Source of the DNA: Prosthecobacter sp.
GTDB taxonomy: Bacteria; Verrucomicrobiota; Verrucomicrobiia; Verrucomicrobiales; Verrucomicrobiaceae
Assembly: GCA_017853885.1 (NCBI GenBank)
Contig: JAFMIR010000036.1
Location: forward strand, 1-36,781
DNA length: 36,781 nucleotides
Direction: 5' to 3'
The notes under the pieces: model-generated
Database searches by the model: none
Told to the model about the DNA's origin: nothing
Seen by the model: the letters and a program-made list of their open reading frames with translations, nothing else
Translations under genes and position numbers: made by a program
Shown here: positions 1 to 6,058 of the stretch, piece after piece
How positions within the stretch are numbered: position 1 is the first letter of the stretch
Layout of the letters: each line of letters opens with the position of its first letter

Positions 1-7
1 TGCTGGC

Positions 8-28
8 TTGGGTAGTTACCCAACTTTT
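8..28 (+). terminator. Weak hairpin with short T-run at left edge
   Basis: A 6-bp stem (8-13 pairing with 18-23) with a four-base loop is followed by a short T-run. It could end a rightward gene lying left of the window. The stem is short and no upstream gene is visible, so this is weak. Nothing else is recognisable between 1 and 87. Confidence 0.25.
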
Positions 29-87
29 GCTGTCCACGAAAACGAAGAAGGCTCAATGGCTTCAGAGTCTCCTCTTCTCCTCCACTC

Positions 88-366
88 CTAGTCTCCCAGT
101 CTTCCGCCGCCGTCCTCAATCCCGCCGAAGAACTTCTCCAGCGTCACGCCCAAGCCCCAGGCGAGCCGTGCCAACACATGCACACCGGGAATCGTATCAC
201 CGCCTTCCACGCGACTGATCGTATCCCGCGAGACGCCGCACTTCAGCCACAGGGCATACATGCTCAGCCCGCAGCGCTCCCGGAGTTCCTGATGCCGCCT
301 CGGCAGCCGCTCGCGGATGCGCTCGGCATAGTCGTGGGCGTCGTGGTTGTCCGGCGCGGAGGGCAT
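88..366 (-). CDS. XRE-family helix-turn-helix transcriptional regulator
   Basis: This 92-residue protein is almost entirely one Cro/C1-type helix-turn-helix domain. After a charged N-terminus, residues about 20-75 show the XRE pattern: a first helix (RRHQELRERCGLS), a YALWLKCGVSRDTISRVE recognition segment, then the typical PGVHVLARLAWGLGVTLEKFF end. It has no sensor domain, so it is probably a simple DNA-binding repressor or activator. It lies 16 bp after the HMA-MauE gene on the same strand and is probably the last gene of the copper-oxidase cluster. Whether it controls that cluster is inference. The fold is certain; the target is unknown. Confidence 0.85.
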   Translation of the reverse strand: MPSAPDNHDAHDYAERIRERLPRRHQELRERCGLSMYALWLKCGVSRDTISRVEGGDTIPGVHVLARLAWGLGVTLEKFFGGIEDGGGRLGD

Positions 367-382
367 GGACTGAAATAGATAA

Positions 383-1114
383 TCAATGCGGTATGATCAG
401 GGTGATGCTTGCCATTAGTAGCATCAAGCCATCCTCGATGATGGTGACGGTGGACATGGGAAGGTTGAAGACGGTGCCGAGGCAGGCGCAGCGGATGGTT
501 TGCCTGGAGGTGACGGCTTTGATGACGCCAAGAAGGCTGATGCCCATGATGACGGCGGTGGCGAGATTCACGCCGAAGGGCTGCCACGCGGCGAGGTAGG
601 CGAGTCCGAGGGCCAGCTCGATGAAGGGATAAACGAAGCCGTAGCCGGGCCAGGCCTTCGCCACGAGATCATAGCTGCGGTAGGCATCGGCAAAGCCGCG
701 CAGGTCGAGCATTTTGAAAAAGGAGAAGGCGATGAAGAAGCCGCCCATGAAGAGGCGCATGGCCTCCATGAGCTGAAAATGACCGCTGGCGATGCTGGCG
801 GCGATGATGACGAGCAGCAGGTAGGCGAGCAGGATGAGCAGGGGCTTGTAGGTCTGCGCGGATTTCGCTGGCAGGGCGGTGGCGGGCATGGCGGGAGCCG
901 CTTCCTCGGCCACGCGGTATTTGCCGAGCGGCTGGAGCCATTCATTGACCTCGGCACTGCTCAAGGCGGCGCGGGTCACGATGCGTGCCTGCGGCGGCGT
1001 GAGGGTGACGGTGACCTCCGTGATGTCCGGGTGCTCCTGAAGGCGGGCGGTGATCTTGGCGACGCACGAGCCGCAGCTCATGCCGGTGAGCAGAAAGGTT
1101 TGGGGGAGGTTCAT
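383..1114 (-). CDS. HMA-domain / MauE-DoxX-like membrane protein
   Basis: A 243-residue protein with two parts. The N-terminus is a heavy-metal-associated domain carrying GMSCGSC (Cys14 and Cys17 are the expected Cu(I) or other soft-metal ligands). After a linker of about 25 residues comes a hydrophobic part with roughly four membrane segments resembling the MauE/DoxX redox-associated family, including a late CACLG motif typical of MauE-like proteins. The likely role is moving metal, or thiol redox equivalents, at the inner membrane. An in-frame ATG lies 36 bases upstream at 1150, but it falls in the loop of a strong hairpin and the HMA domain begins naturally at 1114, so 1114 is preferred. 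Neighbours are a TRASH/YHS-like lipoprotein upstream and an XRE regulator downstream, all leftward. Confidence 0.85.
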   Translation of the reverse strand: MNLPQTFLLTGMSCGSCVAKITARLQEHPDITEVTVTLTPPQARIVTRAALSSAEVNEWLQPLGKYRVAEEAAPAMPATALPAKSAQTYKPLLILLAYLLLVIIAASIASGHFQLMEAMRLFMGGFFIAFSFFKMLDLRGFADAYRSYDLVAKAWPGYGFVYPFIELALGLAYLAAWQPFGVNLATAVIMGISLLGVIKAVTSRQTIRCACLGTVFNLPMSTVTIIEDGLMLLMASITLIIPH

Positions 1115-1132
1115 GGTATGAGTGTGTGCTGG

Positions 1133-1163
1133 GCCTCCTGGAGGTGTCATGCTGCCAGGAGGC
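1133..1163 (-). terminator. Strong inverted repeat between two metal genes
   Basis: A perfect 9-bp inverted repeat (1133-1141 pairing with 1155-1163, loop of 13) lies between the lipoprotein stop and the HMA-MauE start. There is no T-run after it on the minus strand, so it is not a classical terminator. It may stabilise the upstream mRNA or attenuate downstream expression. The loop contains the alternative upstream ATG of the HMA-MauE gene. Confidence 0.4.
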
Positions 1164-1183
1164 TTGGTTTGCCAATTTCGAGG

Positions 1184-1450
1184 TTACTTGGGCAGCTTGG
1201 CGAGGTATTTGGCCTGATTGGCCTCGAACTTCTTGATGCAGGGTTTGCAGCAAAATTTGATCTCCTGGCCGTTGTAAACCTTGGTGATGGGGCCGCCCAT
1301 GCTATCGAGGTCGTTGCCGCTGACGAGGCATTTGGCGAGGGGGTAAGGCTTGGCTTTCTCGGCAGCAGCGGCAGTTTCAGGCGCGGTGCAGGCGGCGAGG
1401 GTGAGGCCGAGGAGGGCGGTGGTGAGGAAGGTGCGGAGGGTCGTTTTCAT
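1184..1450 (-). CDS. TRASH/YHS-like metal-binding lipoprotein
   Basis: An 88-residue exported protein. Residues 1-21 form a lipoprotein signal ending LAAC, so Cys21 should be lipidated. The mature part has a Cys41 in a KCLVSGNDL context, followed by KFCCKPCIKKFE (Cys67, Cys68, Cys71) and an AKYLAKL end. This Cys-x(n)-Cys-x2-Cys arrangement matches the small TRASH/YHS-type metal-binding domains often found beside copper and mercury resistance genes. It probably binds Cu(I) or another soft metal at the periplasmic face of a membrane. It sits between the multicopper oxidase and the HMA-MauE protein on the same strand. The metal identity is inferred from context. Confidence 0.8.
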   Translation of the reverse strand: MKTTLRTFLTTALLGLTLAACTAPETAAAAEKAKPYPLAKCLVSGNDLDSMGGPITKVYNGQEIKFCCKPCIKKFEANQAKYLAKLPK

Positions 1451-1502
1451 TTCTGTGGATGTGTTGAGGTTTGCGTTTGTTTTTTCGAGAGCGTGATCGT
1501 TC

Positions 1503-3611
1503 TCAAAAACGGATGAGCACGCCGACGCCGGGGCCGTAGTCGGAGTGGTAGGAGGCGGTCAATGAGGTGTGCCGCGTGAGCGTGTAGTCGGCTCCAGCGC
1601 TCCATTCCCAGCGGCTGCCGGTGTCGTAGAAGGCGTATCCCGCGAGTCCGAGCCGCGGCGTAATCTGAAAGCGTTTCGACAACTGAAAGCGCCCATTGCC
1701 AAGGCCATCCACGGTGATGTCCGCCAGAACCATAAGCGGCAGACGGTAGTTGAACCCTGCGATGAAACGATTTCCGCCGCCGTGATTGGAGAAGCGCCAG
1801 CCAGCGTAAGCCTGGAAATTCTTGTCCAGGTAGCGTTGCCAGGTGAGATCGATCTCGTACTCCGTTTTGGGTGCTTTTTCCCAGCCGACCTCCCAGGCGA
1901 GCAGAAGATTGTTTTTGGGATTCATCCAGGAGAGCAGGCCGCTGCTCATCTGGGTTTGCAGCGAGGCCGCTCCCCAGAAGTAGGTCATATCGTGCGCGTG
2001 CTCGCCGAGGCCGGCGGCGTGAGCGAGTGTATGATCGACGGGAGGAGCTTCTCTGGCAGACGCGGGGCTGGCTTTGCCTTCGTCTTCCTCATAGCGGAAG
2101 ACGCGGGCCATGCCGCTCATCATGTGATAAAGGATGTGGCAGTGGAACATCCAGTCGTGCGCTTCATTGGCCTCGAACTCGACGGTGCGGCTGCTCATCG
2201 GCGGGACATCGACGGTGTGCTTCAGCGGTGAGCGGGCACCCTTTCCCATGAGCAGGCGGAAGAAGTGGCCGTGCAGATGAATCGGGTGATGCATCATGGT
2301 GTCGTTCACGAGCTCCAGCTCGATGATCTCGCCCTTTTTGATGATGACGTAGGGCTGCTCGGCGATGGTTTTGCCGTCAAAGCTCCAGATGTAGCGATTC
2401 ATGTCGCCAGTGAGGTGGAGGGTGATTTTCCGACGCGGGAGGTTCTTGGGCAACGAGGTGTCTTTGATGGCTTTCAGCAGCCGGTAGGGCGATCCGGGGC
2501 GTGGGAGGTTCAAAGAGGCACGCGGGTCGTCTTCCTGCTCTTCGAGGGCGAGATTGAGCATCTCATCCATTTGGTAAAGGTTTGGCCGTGGCGGCACGGG
2601 GGCGGCGTGTGGCTCGCCTTTGCCAAAAAGGGCGCTGCTGTGACCGCTGCCGTCCTGCGTGGTGAAGCGCAGCTCATGCTGGCCGCTTTTTGGAATGGTA
2701 ATGAGCAGGTCGTAGGTCTCGGCGATGCCCATGAGGAACATCGGCACGCTCACCGGCTGCACCGGCGGGCCATCGGCGGCGATGATGGTGAGCGGTCCGG
2801 CGGAGGAGCTGAGGTGGTAGTAGCTGGCGGCGGAGGCATTGATGATGCGCAGGCGCACTTTTTCACCAGGGCGGCCCTCGATGCGGGTCTGGCGCTGTCC
2901 ATTGATGAGGAAGGCATGGTAGCCCACATCGGACACATCCATCGGCAGCATGCGGTCCCACTCGCGGCGGAAGTAGTCCTTCAAGTGGCCGCGCTTCCAC
3001 GCGCCAAGGATGGACTGCGAATTCCGCCGCATGAGGCCGAAGTAGTCGCTGCCGCGCATGAGCATGCGCATGACCTCCATGGGATCGGTGTCCGTCCAGT
3101 CGGAGAGGATGAGCACCTGCTCGCGGTCGGCCTTCACCGGCTCGCCGCCGCGTGGCTCGACGACGATGCCGCCATAGACGCCGCTTTGTTCCTGCAAATG
3201 CGTGTGCGAGTGAAACCAGTAGGTGCCGCTGTGCCGCAGCGTGAACTGAAAGGTGTGCGTGCTACCCGGCTGAATCGGCGGCGTGGTGACATGCGGCACG
3301 CCGTCTTCTTTGTTTGGCAGCAGCAGGCCGTGCCAATGCGTCGATGTTTCTTCGCTTTTGAGATCGTTGTGAACGCGGATGCGGGCAAAGTCGCCCTCAC
3401 GGAAACGCAGCACCGGCCCAGGGACGCTGCCATTGATGGCGAGCACGCGGACGGCCTTGCCAGCGGGACTTTGAATGTGCTCGGCGATGTGCAGATCGTA
3501 TTCGACGACACGCTGTCCGGGAGCGGGCTTGGCGGCTTTGCAGGCATCACAGGCCAAAGCGGCTGTGGCACTGAGAGCCAAGAAAGGGATGAGGAGACGC
3601 AGCGCGGACAT
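1503..3611 (-). CDS. copA: Multicopper oxidase fused to a CopB-like outer-membrane beta-barrel
   Basis: A 702-residue protein from the ATG at 3611, which opens a clear signal peptide (about residues 1-20). An ATG at 3674 would put about 21 non-signal residues in front and is less likely. Residues about 35-510 form a three-domain CopA-type multicopper oxidase with all copper motifs: HWHG (92-95), YWFHSH (131-136), HPIHLHG (442-448) and HCHILYHMMSGM (490-501), the last supplying the type-1 Cys491, His496 and axial Met501. It should oxidise periplasmic Cu(I) to less toxic Cu(II). After a His-containing linker, residues about 541-702 alternate like beta strands (aromatic and polar) and end in Phe, resembling CopB-type outer-membrane barrels. 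CopA and CopB are normally separate proteins, so the join is unusual. The Met-rich repeats of classical CopA are absent. It diverges from the cnrYXH-like unit. Confidence 0.92.
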   Translation of the reverse strand: MSALRLLIPFLALSATAALACDACKAAKPAPGQRVVEYDLHIAEHIQSPAGKAVRVLAINGSVPGPVLRFREGDFARIRVHNDLKSEETSTHWHGLLLPNKEDGVPHVTTPPIQPGSTHTFQFTLRHSGTYWFHSHTHLQEQSGVYGGIVVEPRGGEPVKADREQVLILSDWTDTDPMEVMRMLMRGSDYFGLMRRNSQSILGAWKRGHLKDYFRREWDRMLPMDVSDVGYHAFLINGQRQTRIEGRPGEKVRLRIINASAASYYHLSSSAGPLTIIAADGPPVQPVSVPMFLMGIAETYDLLITIPKSGQHELRFTTQDGSGHSSALFGKGEPHAAPVPPRPNLYQMDEMLNLALEEQEDDPRASLNLPRPGSPYRLLKAIKDTSLPKNLPRRKITLHLTGDMNRYIWSFDGKTIAEQPYVIIKKGEIIELELVNDTMMHHPIHLHGHFFRLLMGKGARSPLKHTVDVPPMSSRTVEFEANEAHDWMFHCHILYHMMSGMARVFRYEEDEGKASPASAREAPPVDHTLAHAAGLGEHAHDMTYFWGAASLQTQMSSGLLSWMNPKNNLLLAWEVGWEKAPKTEYEIDLTWQRYLDKNFQAYAGWRFSNHGGGNRFIAGFNYRLPLMVLADITVDGLGNGRFQLSKRFQITPRLGLAGYAFYDTGSRWEWSAGADYTLTRHTSLTASYHSDYGPGVGVLIRF

Positions 3612-3726
3612 GCCACGACAAACCCCGGCCCAAACAGAACCCCGCAGAGTTTCCGCCAAGTGGAAAAAACACAAACCTGCGGGATAATGCCGCGCCCGGT
3701 GTTTAAACCATCAACAACACAAACTC
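3612..3726. promoter_or_regulatory. Divergent control region between copper oxidase cluster and sigma unit
   Basis: About 115 bp separate the oxidase start (leftward) from the anti-sigma candidate (rightward), so both promoters must lie here or overlap the gene starts. A GATAAT (3683-3688) could be a -10 for the rightward unit, but no convincing -35 is seen. An ECF-sigma promoter, expected if the sigma unit is self-regulating, cannot be assigned by eye. Confidence 0.45.
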
Positions 3727-4050
3727 ATGAACGACGAAGAACTCCACCGCCTGCTACGCCAGCACCCTGCGAAGCTGTCGCTGCCTACCGCCTTCGAGCG
3801 GGAGGTGTGGTCGCGGATCGAGGCGGATGACCAGCGCAGCATGGCCTCTCTTTTGGCCGAGCTGGTGCGGCGCATGCTCACCTCTCTAGGCCGCCCTGCG
3901 GTGGCTTTTGCCACCATCGCTCTCTTTGCCGCTGCTGGTGCGGGAACCGGCGTGGTGATGCTCAAAAAGGCCGAATCCGAACGCGGCGAACTCGCCTACC
4001 TCGAAACGGTCAACCCGCTGGTGCGGCCCCATTCGGAGGTAGAGCCATGA
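3727..4050 (+). CDS. Putative membrane-bound anti-sigma factor (CnrY-like)
   Basis: A 107-residue protein with a cytoplasmic N-terminus of about 55 residues, one membrane segment (about residues 57-79, AVAFATIALFAAAGAGTGVVM) and a short outer tail. It opens with an ELHRLLRQHPAKLSLPTAFEREVWSRIE segment, similar in style to short sigma-binding helices of small anti-sigma factors. Its stop overlaps the start of the next gene in an ATGA, and the order (small membrane protein, metal sensor, ECF sigma) matches cnrYXH of Cupriavidus. The role is therefore inferred mainly from position and topology: hold the sigma factor at the membrane until the sensor binds metal. Sequence identity to CnrY cannot be judged here. 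Confidence 0.65.
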   Translation: MNDEELHRLLRQHPAKLSLPTAFEREVWSRIEADDQRSMASLLAELVRRMLTSLGRPAVAFATIALFAAAGAGTGVVMLKKAESERGELAYLETVNPLVRPHSEVEP

Positions 4051-4541
4051 AGCGCGGCATTTTGATCCTCGTGGCCGCCGTGGCCGTCGGACTCTGCATG
4101 TTCCTCTGTGCGCGGCTGATGCTCTCCACAAACAGCGCGGAGTCCGCCAAAGCCATGCCCAAAGAAAACGGCAGCCTGCTCCCCGAGCTGCATTGGCTGC
4201 AAAACTGGCTGCGCCTTGATGCTGAGCAAACGCAGAAGGTGAAGGCACTGCATCTAGCCTACCTGCCAAAGTGCGAAGACCTCTGCCACCGCGTTTATCT
4301 CTCTAACGAAGACATCCTCGCTCTCAGCGGACGCAGCAGCAGCGTGGATGCCAAAATGCGCACTGCCATCGAAGAACGGGCGAAGCTCGCCATGGAGTGC
4401 CAGGAAGCTCTGCTGGAGCATGTGTATCAAACCGCAGCCTGCCTGCGGGCTGACCAATCGAAAAAGTATCTCGACCTCATGGTGCCCTACACGCTGGGCA
4501 TCCCGGCCAAAGACGCCGCCAGCAACCGGCCCCAACCATGA
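4047..4541 (+). CDS. Periplasmic heavy-metal sensor (CnrX / Metal_resist-like)
   Basis: A 164-residue protein with an N-terminal membrane anchor (about residues 4-24) and an all-helical periplasmic part. The region ELHWLQNWLRLDAEQTQKV (about 47-65) followed by a helix, then LLEHVYQTAACLRADQSKKYLDLM (about 122-145), follows the layout of CnrX, where the corresponding LH and HVF-type segments supply metal ligands. His49 and His125 appear kept. Extra cysteines (Cys76, Cys80, Cys118, Cys132) suggest a softer or thiol-based site than the Ni/Co site of CnrX. It overlaps the anti-sigma gene by 4 bp (ATGA) and the sigma gene by 4 bp (ATGA), indicating translational coupling. It probably senses periplasmic metal and releases the sigma factor. 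Confidence 0.78.
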   Translation: MKRGILILVAAVAVGLCMFLCARLMLSTNSAESAKAMPKENGSLLPELHWLQNWLRLDAEQTQKVKALHLAYLPKCEDLCHRVYLSNEDILALSGRSSSVDAKMRTAIEERAKLAMECQEALLEHVYQTAACLRADQSKKYLDLMVPYTLGIPAKDAASNRPQP

Positions 4542-5125
4542 GCGACGCTGCACTGCCTGAAAGTCCGCCCGATGCGGATATCGAAGCGATGAAACGCCTC
4601 GCCGATGGCGATGACCTCGCCCTCAACGGCATCATGCACCGCTGGAAAGATAAAGTGGCCGCCTTCCTCTACCGCATGTCCGGCAGCGCCGAAGCCGCTG
4701 CCGATCTTGCTCAGGAAACCTTTGTCCGGCTTTATCAAAGCCGTGCCCGCTACCAGCCCACGGCGGCGTTCCCGACCTATCTCTTTCGCATCGCCGCCAA
4801 TCTCGGGCGCAATCACGCCCGCTGGCGCAACAGGCACCCCACCGTCTCTGTCGAAGACTGCACCGCCACGCTCCAGCAGCTCCCCGGTCACGACGCCAGC
4901 CCCGATGAAGCCGCCGAGCAGCGGGAAATGACTCTCCGCATCGAAAAAGCCATCGCCACCCTGCCCGCTGATCTGCGAGAGGCGCTGCACCTCTTCACCT
5001 ATCAAGAAATGAGCCAGCACGAGATTTCACTGGCCCTCGGCTGCTCGATCAAAGCCGTGGAAACCCGCATCTATCGGGCGCGGCAGATGCTCAAAGAACT
5101 GCTCGCCGACCTTCGGCCCGCTTGA
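4538..5125 (+). CDS. ECF-family RNA polymerase sigma factor (CnrH-like)
   Basis: A 195-residue ECF sigma factor. Region 2 runs about residues 35-100 and includes AADLAQETFVRLYQ and the -10-recognition segment AFPTYLFRIAANLGRNHARWR. A linker leads to region 4 (about 130-190) with ATLPADLREALHLF and the helix-turn-helix MSQHEISLALGCSIKAVETRIYRARQMLKELL. There is no extra C-terminal domain. It is the third gene of a coupled unit with a membrane anti-sigma candidate and a metal sensor, so it probably directs transcription of the flanking metal-resistance genes and of itself. The family call is certain; the regulon is inferred from neighbourhood. Confidence 0.93.
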   Translation: MSDAALPESPPDADIEAMKRLADGDDLALNGIMHRWKDKVAAFLYRMSGSAEAAADLAQETFVRLYQSRARYQPTAAFPTYLFRIAANLGRNHARWRNRHPTVSVEDCTATLQQLPGHDASPDEAAEQREMTLRIEKAIATLPADLREALHLFTYQEMSQHEISLALGCSIKAVETRIYRARQMLKELLADLRPA

Positions 5126-5249
5126 GTGTCGTTTGCGCGGTGATGCGCTCATTTTGCGCTGCATCAGGGATTTCATCCCGCGTGGTGTTGATCGTTCGTG
5201 AAGGGCAATTGCCCTCCGACAACAAACACAAACATCGAAAACACATCCT
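5126..5249 (+). promoter_or_regulatory. Upstream region of zinc-ribbon lipoprotein with 14-bp palindrome
   Basis: This stretch between the sigma gene and the lipoprotein holds a perfect 14-bp palindrome (5202-5215, centred on CAATTG), a plausible operator for a dimeric regulator. A shorter GGGATTTCATCCC hairpin lies near 5168-5180. No promoter boxes can be assigned with confidence. Confidence 0.35.
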
Positions 5250-5546
5250 ATGAAAACATTGCTTCTCACCACCATGTTCGGACTCGCCGCGCTGCTCACC
5301 TCCTGCCAGTCCTCCACCGGCGTCCCAGAAAGCGCCGTCACCTGCGACAAATGCCGCACTGTTTTTTTCAAAGCTCCGTCCAGCCTGACACCTGGCAATA
5401 AGGGTTTCGTCACTCTGCGCGATGCTTCACGCATGGATTGCCCCGACTGCGAAAACCAAGTCATCGCCTGGGTGAAAACTGGCAGCCTCACCAAGCATGT
5501 GTGCAAGTCTTGCGGCGGCTCGTTGAATCATTGCCGGAGGCATTGA
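5250..5546 (+). CDS. Zinc-ribbon-like Cys-rich lipoprotein, function unknown
   Basis: A 98-residue protein with a lipoprotein signal ending LLTSC (lipidated Cys19). The mature part has three CxxC pairs: Cys32/Cys35, Cys64/Cys67 and Cys85/Cys88, plus Cys95 near the end, arranged like paired zinc ribbons or rubredoxin-like knuckles. The first pair is in a CDKC context with a following aromatic stretch (TVFF). It probably binds zinc, copper or another soft metal in the periplasm. It follows the ECF sigma gene by 124 bp with its own apparent control region and is followed by a strong terminator. A role in metal resistance is inferred from the neighbours. I do not recognise the family. Confidence 0.72.
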   Translation: MKTLLLTTMFGLAALLTSCQSSTGVPESAVTCDKCRTVFFKAPSSLTPGNKGFVTLRDASRMDCPDCENQVIAWVKTGSLTKHVCKSCGGSLNHCRRH

Positions 5547-5571
5547 TTCTTGAGCTTATCCAACGTCGAGC

Positions 5572-5611
5572 ATGCAGCGCCCATCTGGTTTGGGCGCTGC
5601 ATTTTCGTTTT
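5572..5611 (+). terminator. Rho-independent terminator
   Basis: A perfect 12-bp stem (5572-5583 with 5591-5602), a seven-base loop and a following TTTTCGTTTT tract give a strong terminator for the rightward lipoprotein gene. It also sits 3' of the convergent leftward gene ending at 5615, but the minus strand has no T-run after the stem, so the effect there is likely limited to 3'-end stabilisation. Confidence 0.85.
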
Positions 5612-5614
5612 GCC

Positions 5615-6052
5615 TCAATGGTCGTCGCAGGTGCAGGCGTATTCGGGATTGCTGCATTCTTTGCAGGTGTAGAGCAGGAGCTTGATGCGGAAGTTCTTGG
5701 TTTTCGCATCGGGGGTGGATTTGGCCTGGACGACGACTTGGTAGCCTTCGCCTTCGGGGAGCTTGGTGGTGGAGACGAGTTTGCCGTCTTTGACCTCGAA
5801 AGCGATTTTGGCTTTGCCAGTGGGGGCTTCGGCGGTGGCGGTGATGAGTTCGGTGGTAGCTGCTTGGGCCTTCATCGCGGCGTCATAGACGGCGATGCTG
5901 ATGCTGCGGTCTTTTTCGACGAAGAACTCGGCTTGCTTGCCGCCGAGGTCGAGGATGAGGCCTTTGCGGGGGCCTGCTTTGACTTTGGCATCCGCAAAGG
6001 CGGACGTGGTGGCGAGTGCGGCGATGATGAGGAGGTTTAGCAGTGTTTTCAT
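5615..6052 (-). CDS. Small exported protein with Cys/His C-terminal tail, last gene of RND operon
   Basis: A 145-residue protein with a signal peptide (residues 1-20, cut after AFA). The body, about residues 21-128, looks like a small beta-rich periplasmic domain without Cys. The last 16 residues change character: CKEC (130-133), then ACTCDDH (139-145), giving Cys130, Cys133, Cys140, Cys142 and His145. The short RND adaptor two genes upstream ends in ACTCGH, almost the same tail. It follows the RND pump gene by 6 bp on the same strand, so it is surely co-transcribed. It may be a periplasmic metal carrier or scavenger feeding the pump, comparable in role (not in sequence) to CusF. I do not recognise the body domain. 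Confidence 0.75.
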   Translation of the reverse strand: MKTLLNLLIIAALATTSAFADAKVKAGPRKGLILDLGGKQAEFFVEKDRSISIAVYDAAMKAQAATTELITATAEAPTGKAKIAFEVKDGKLVSTTKLPEGEGYQVVVQAKSTPDAKTKNFRIKLLLYTCKECSNPEYACTCDDH

Positions 6053-6058
6053 GGTGTG

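Noticed and set aside
500..1516. 338-codon plus-strand open frame over the HMA-MauE and lipoprotein genes
   Set aside because: Gly/Glu-rich shadow sequence; both minus-strand genes have signal, lipobox or metal motifs.
3549..3611. Lipoprotein signal on the multicopper oxidase (ALAC)
   Set aside because: The residues before the Cys (A-L-A) do not fit a good lipobox; a signal peptidase I site is more likely.
2265..3830. 521-codon open frame on the plus strand, opposite the multicopper oxidase
   Set aside because: Antisense shadow: it has no domain, and the minus strand has complete copper motifs. It also runs through the divergent promoter region and into the anti-sigma gene in another frame.
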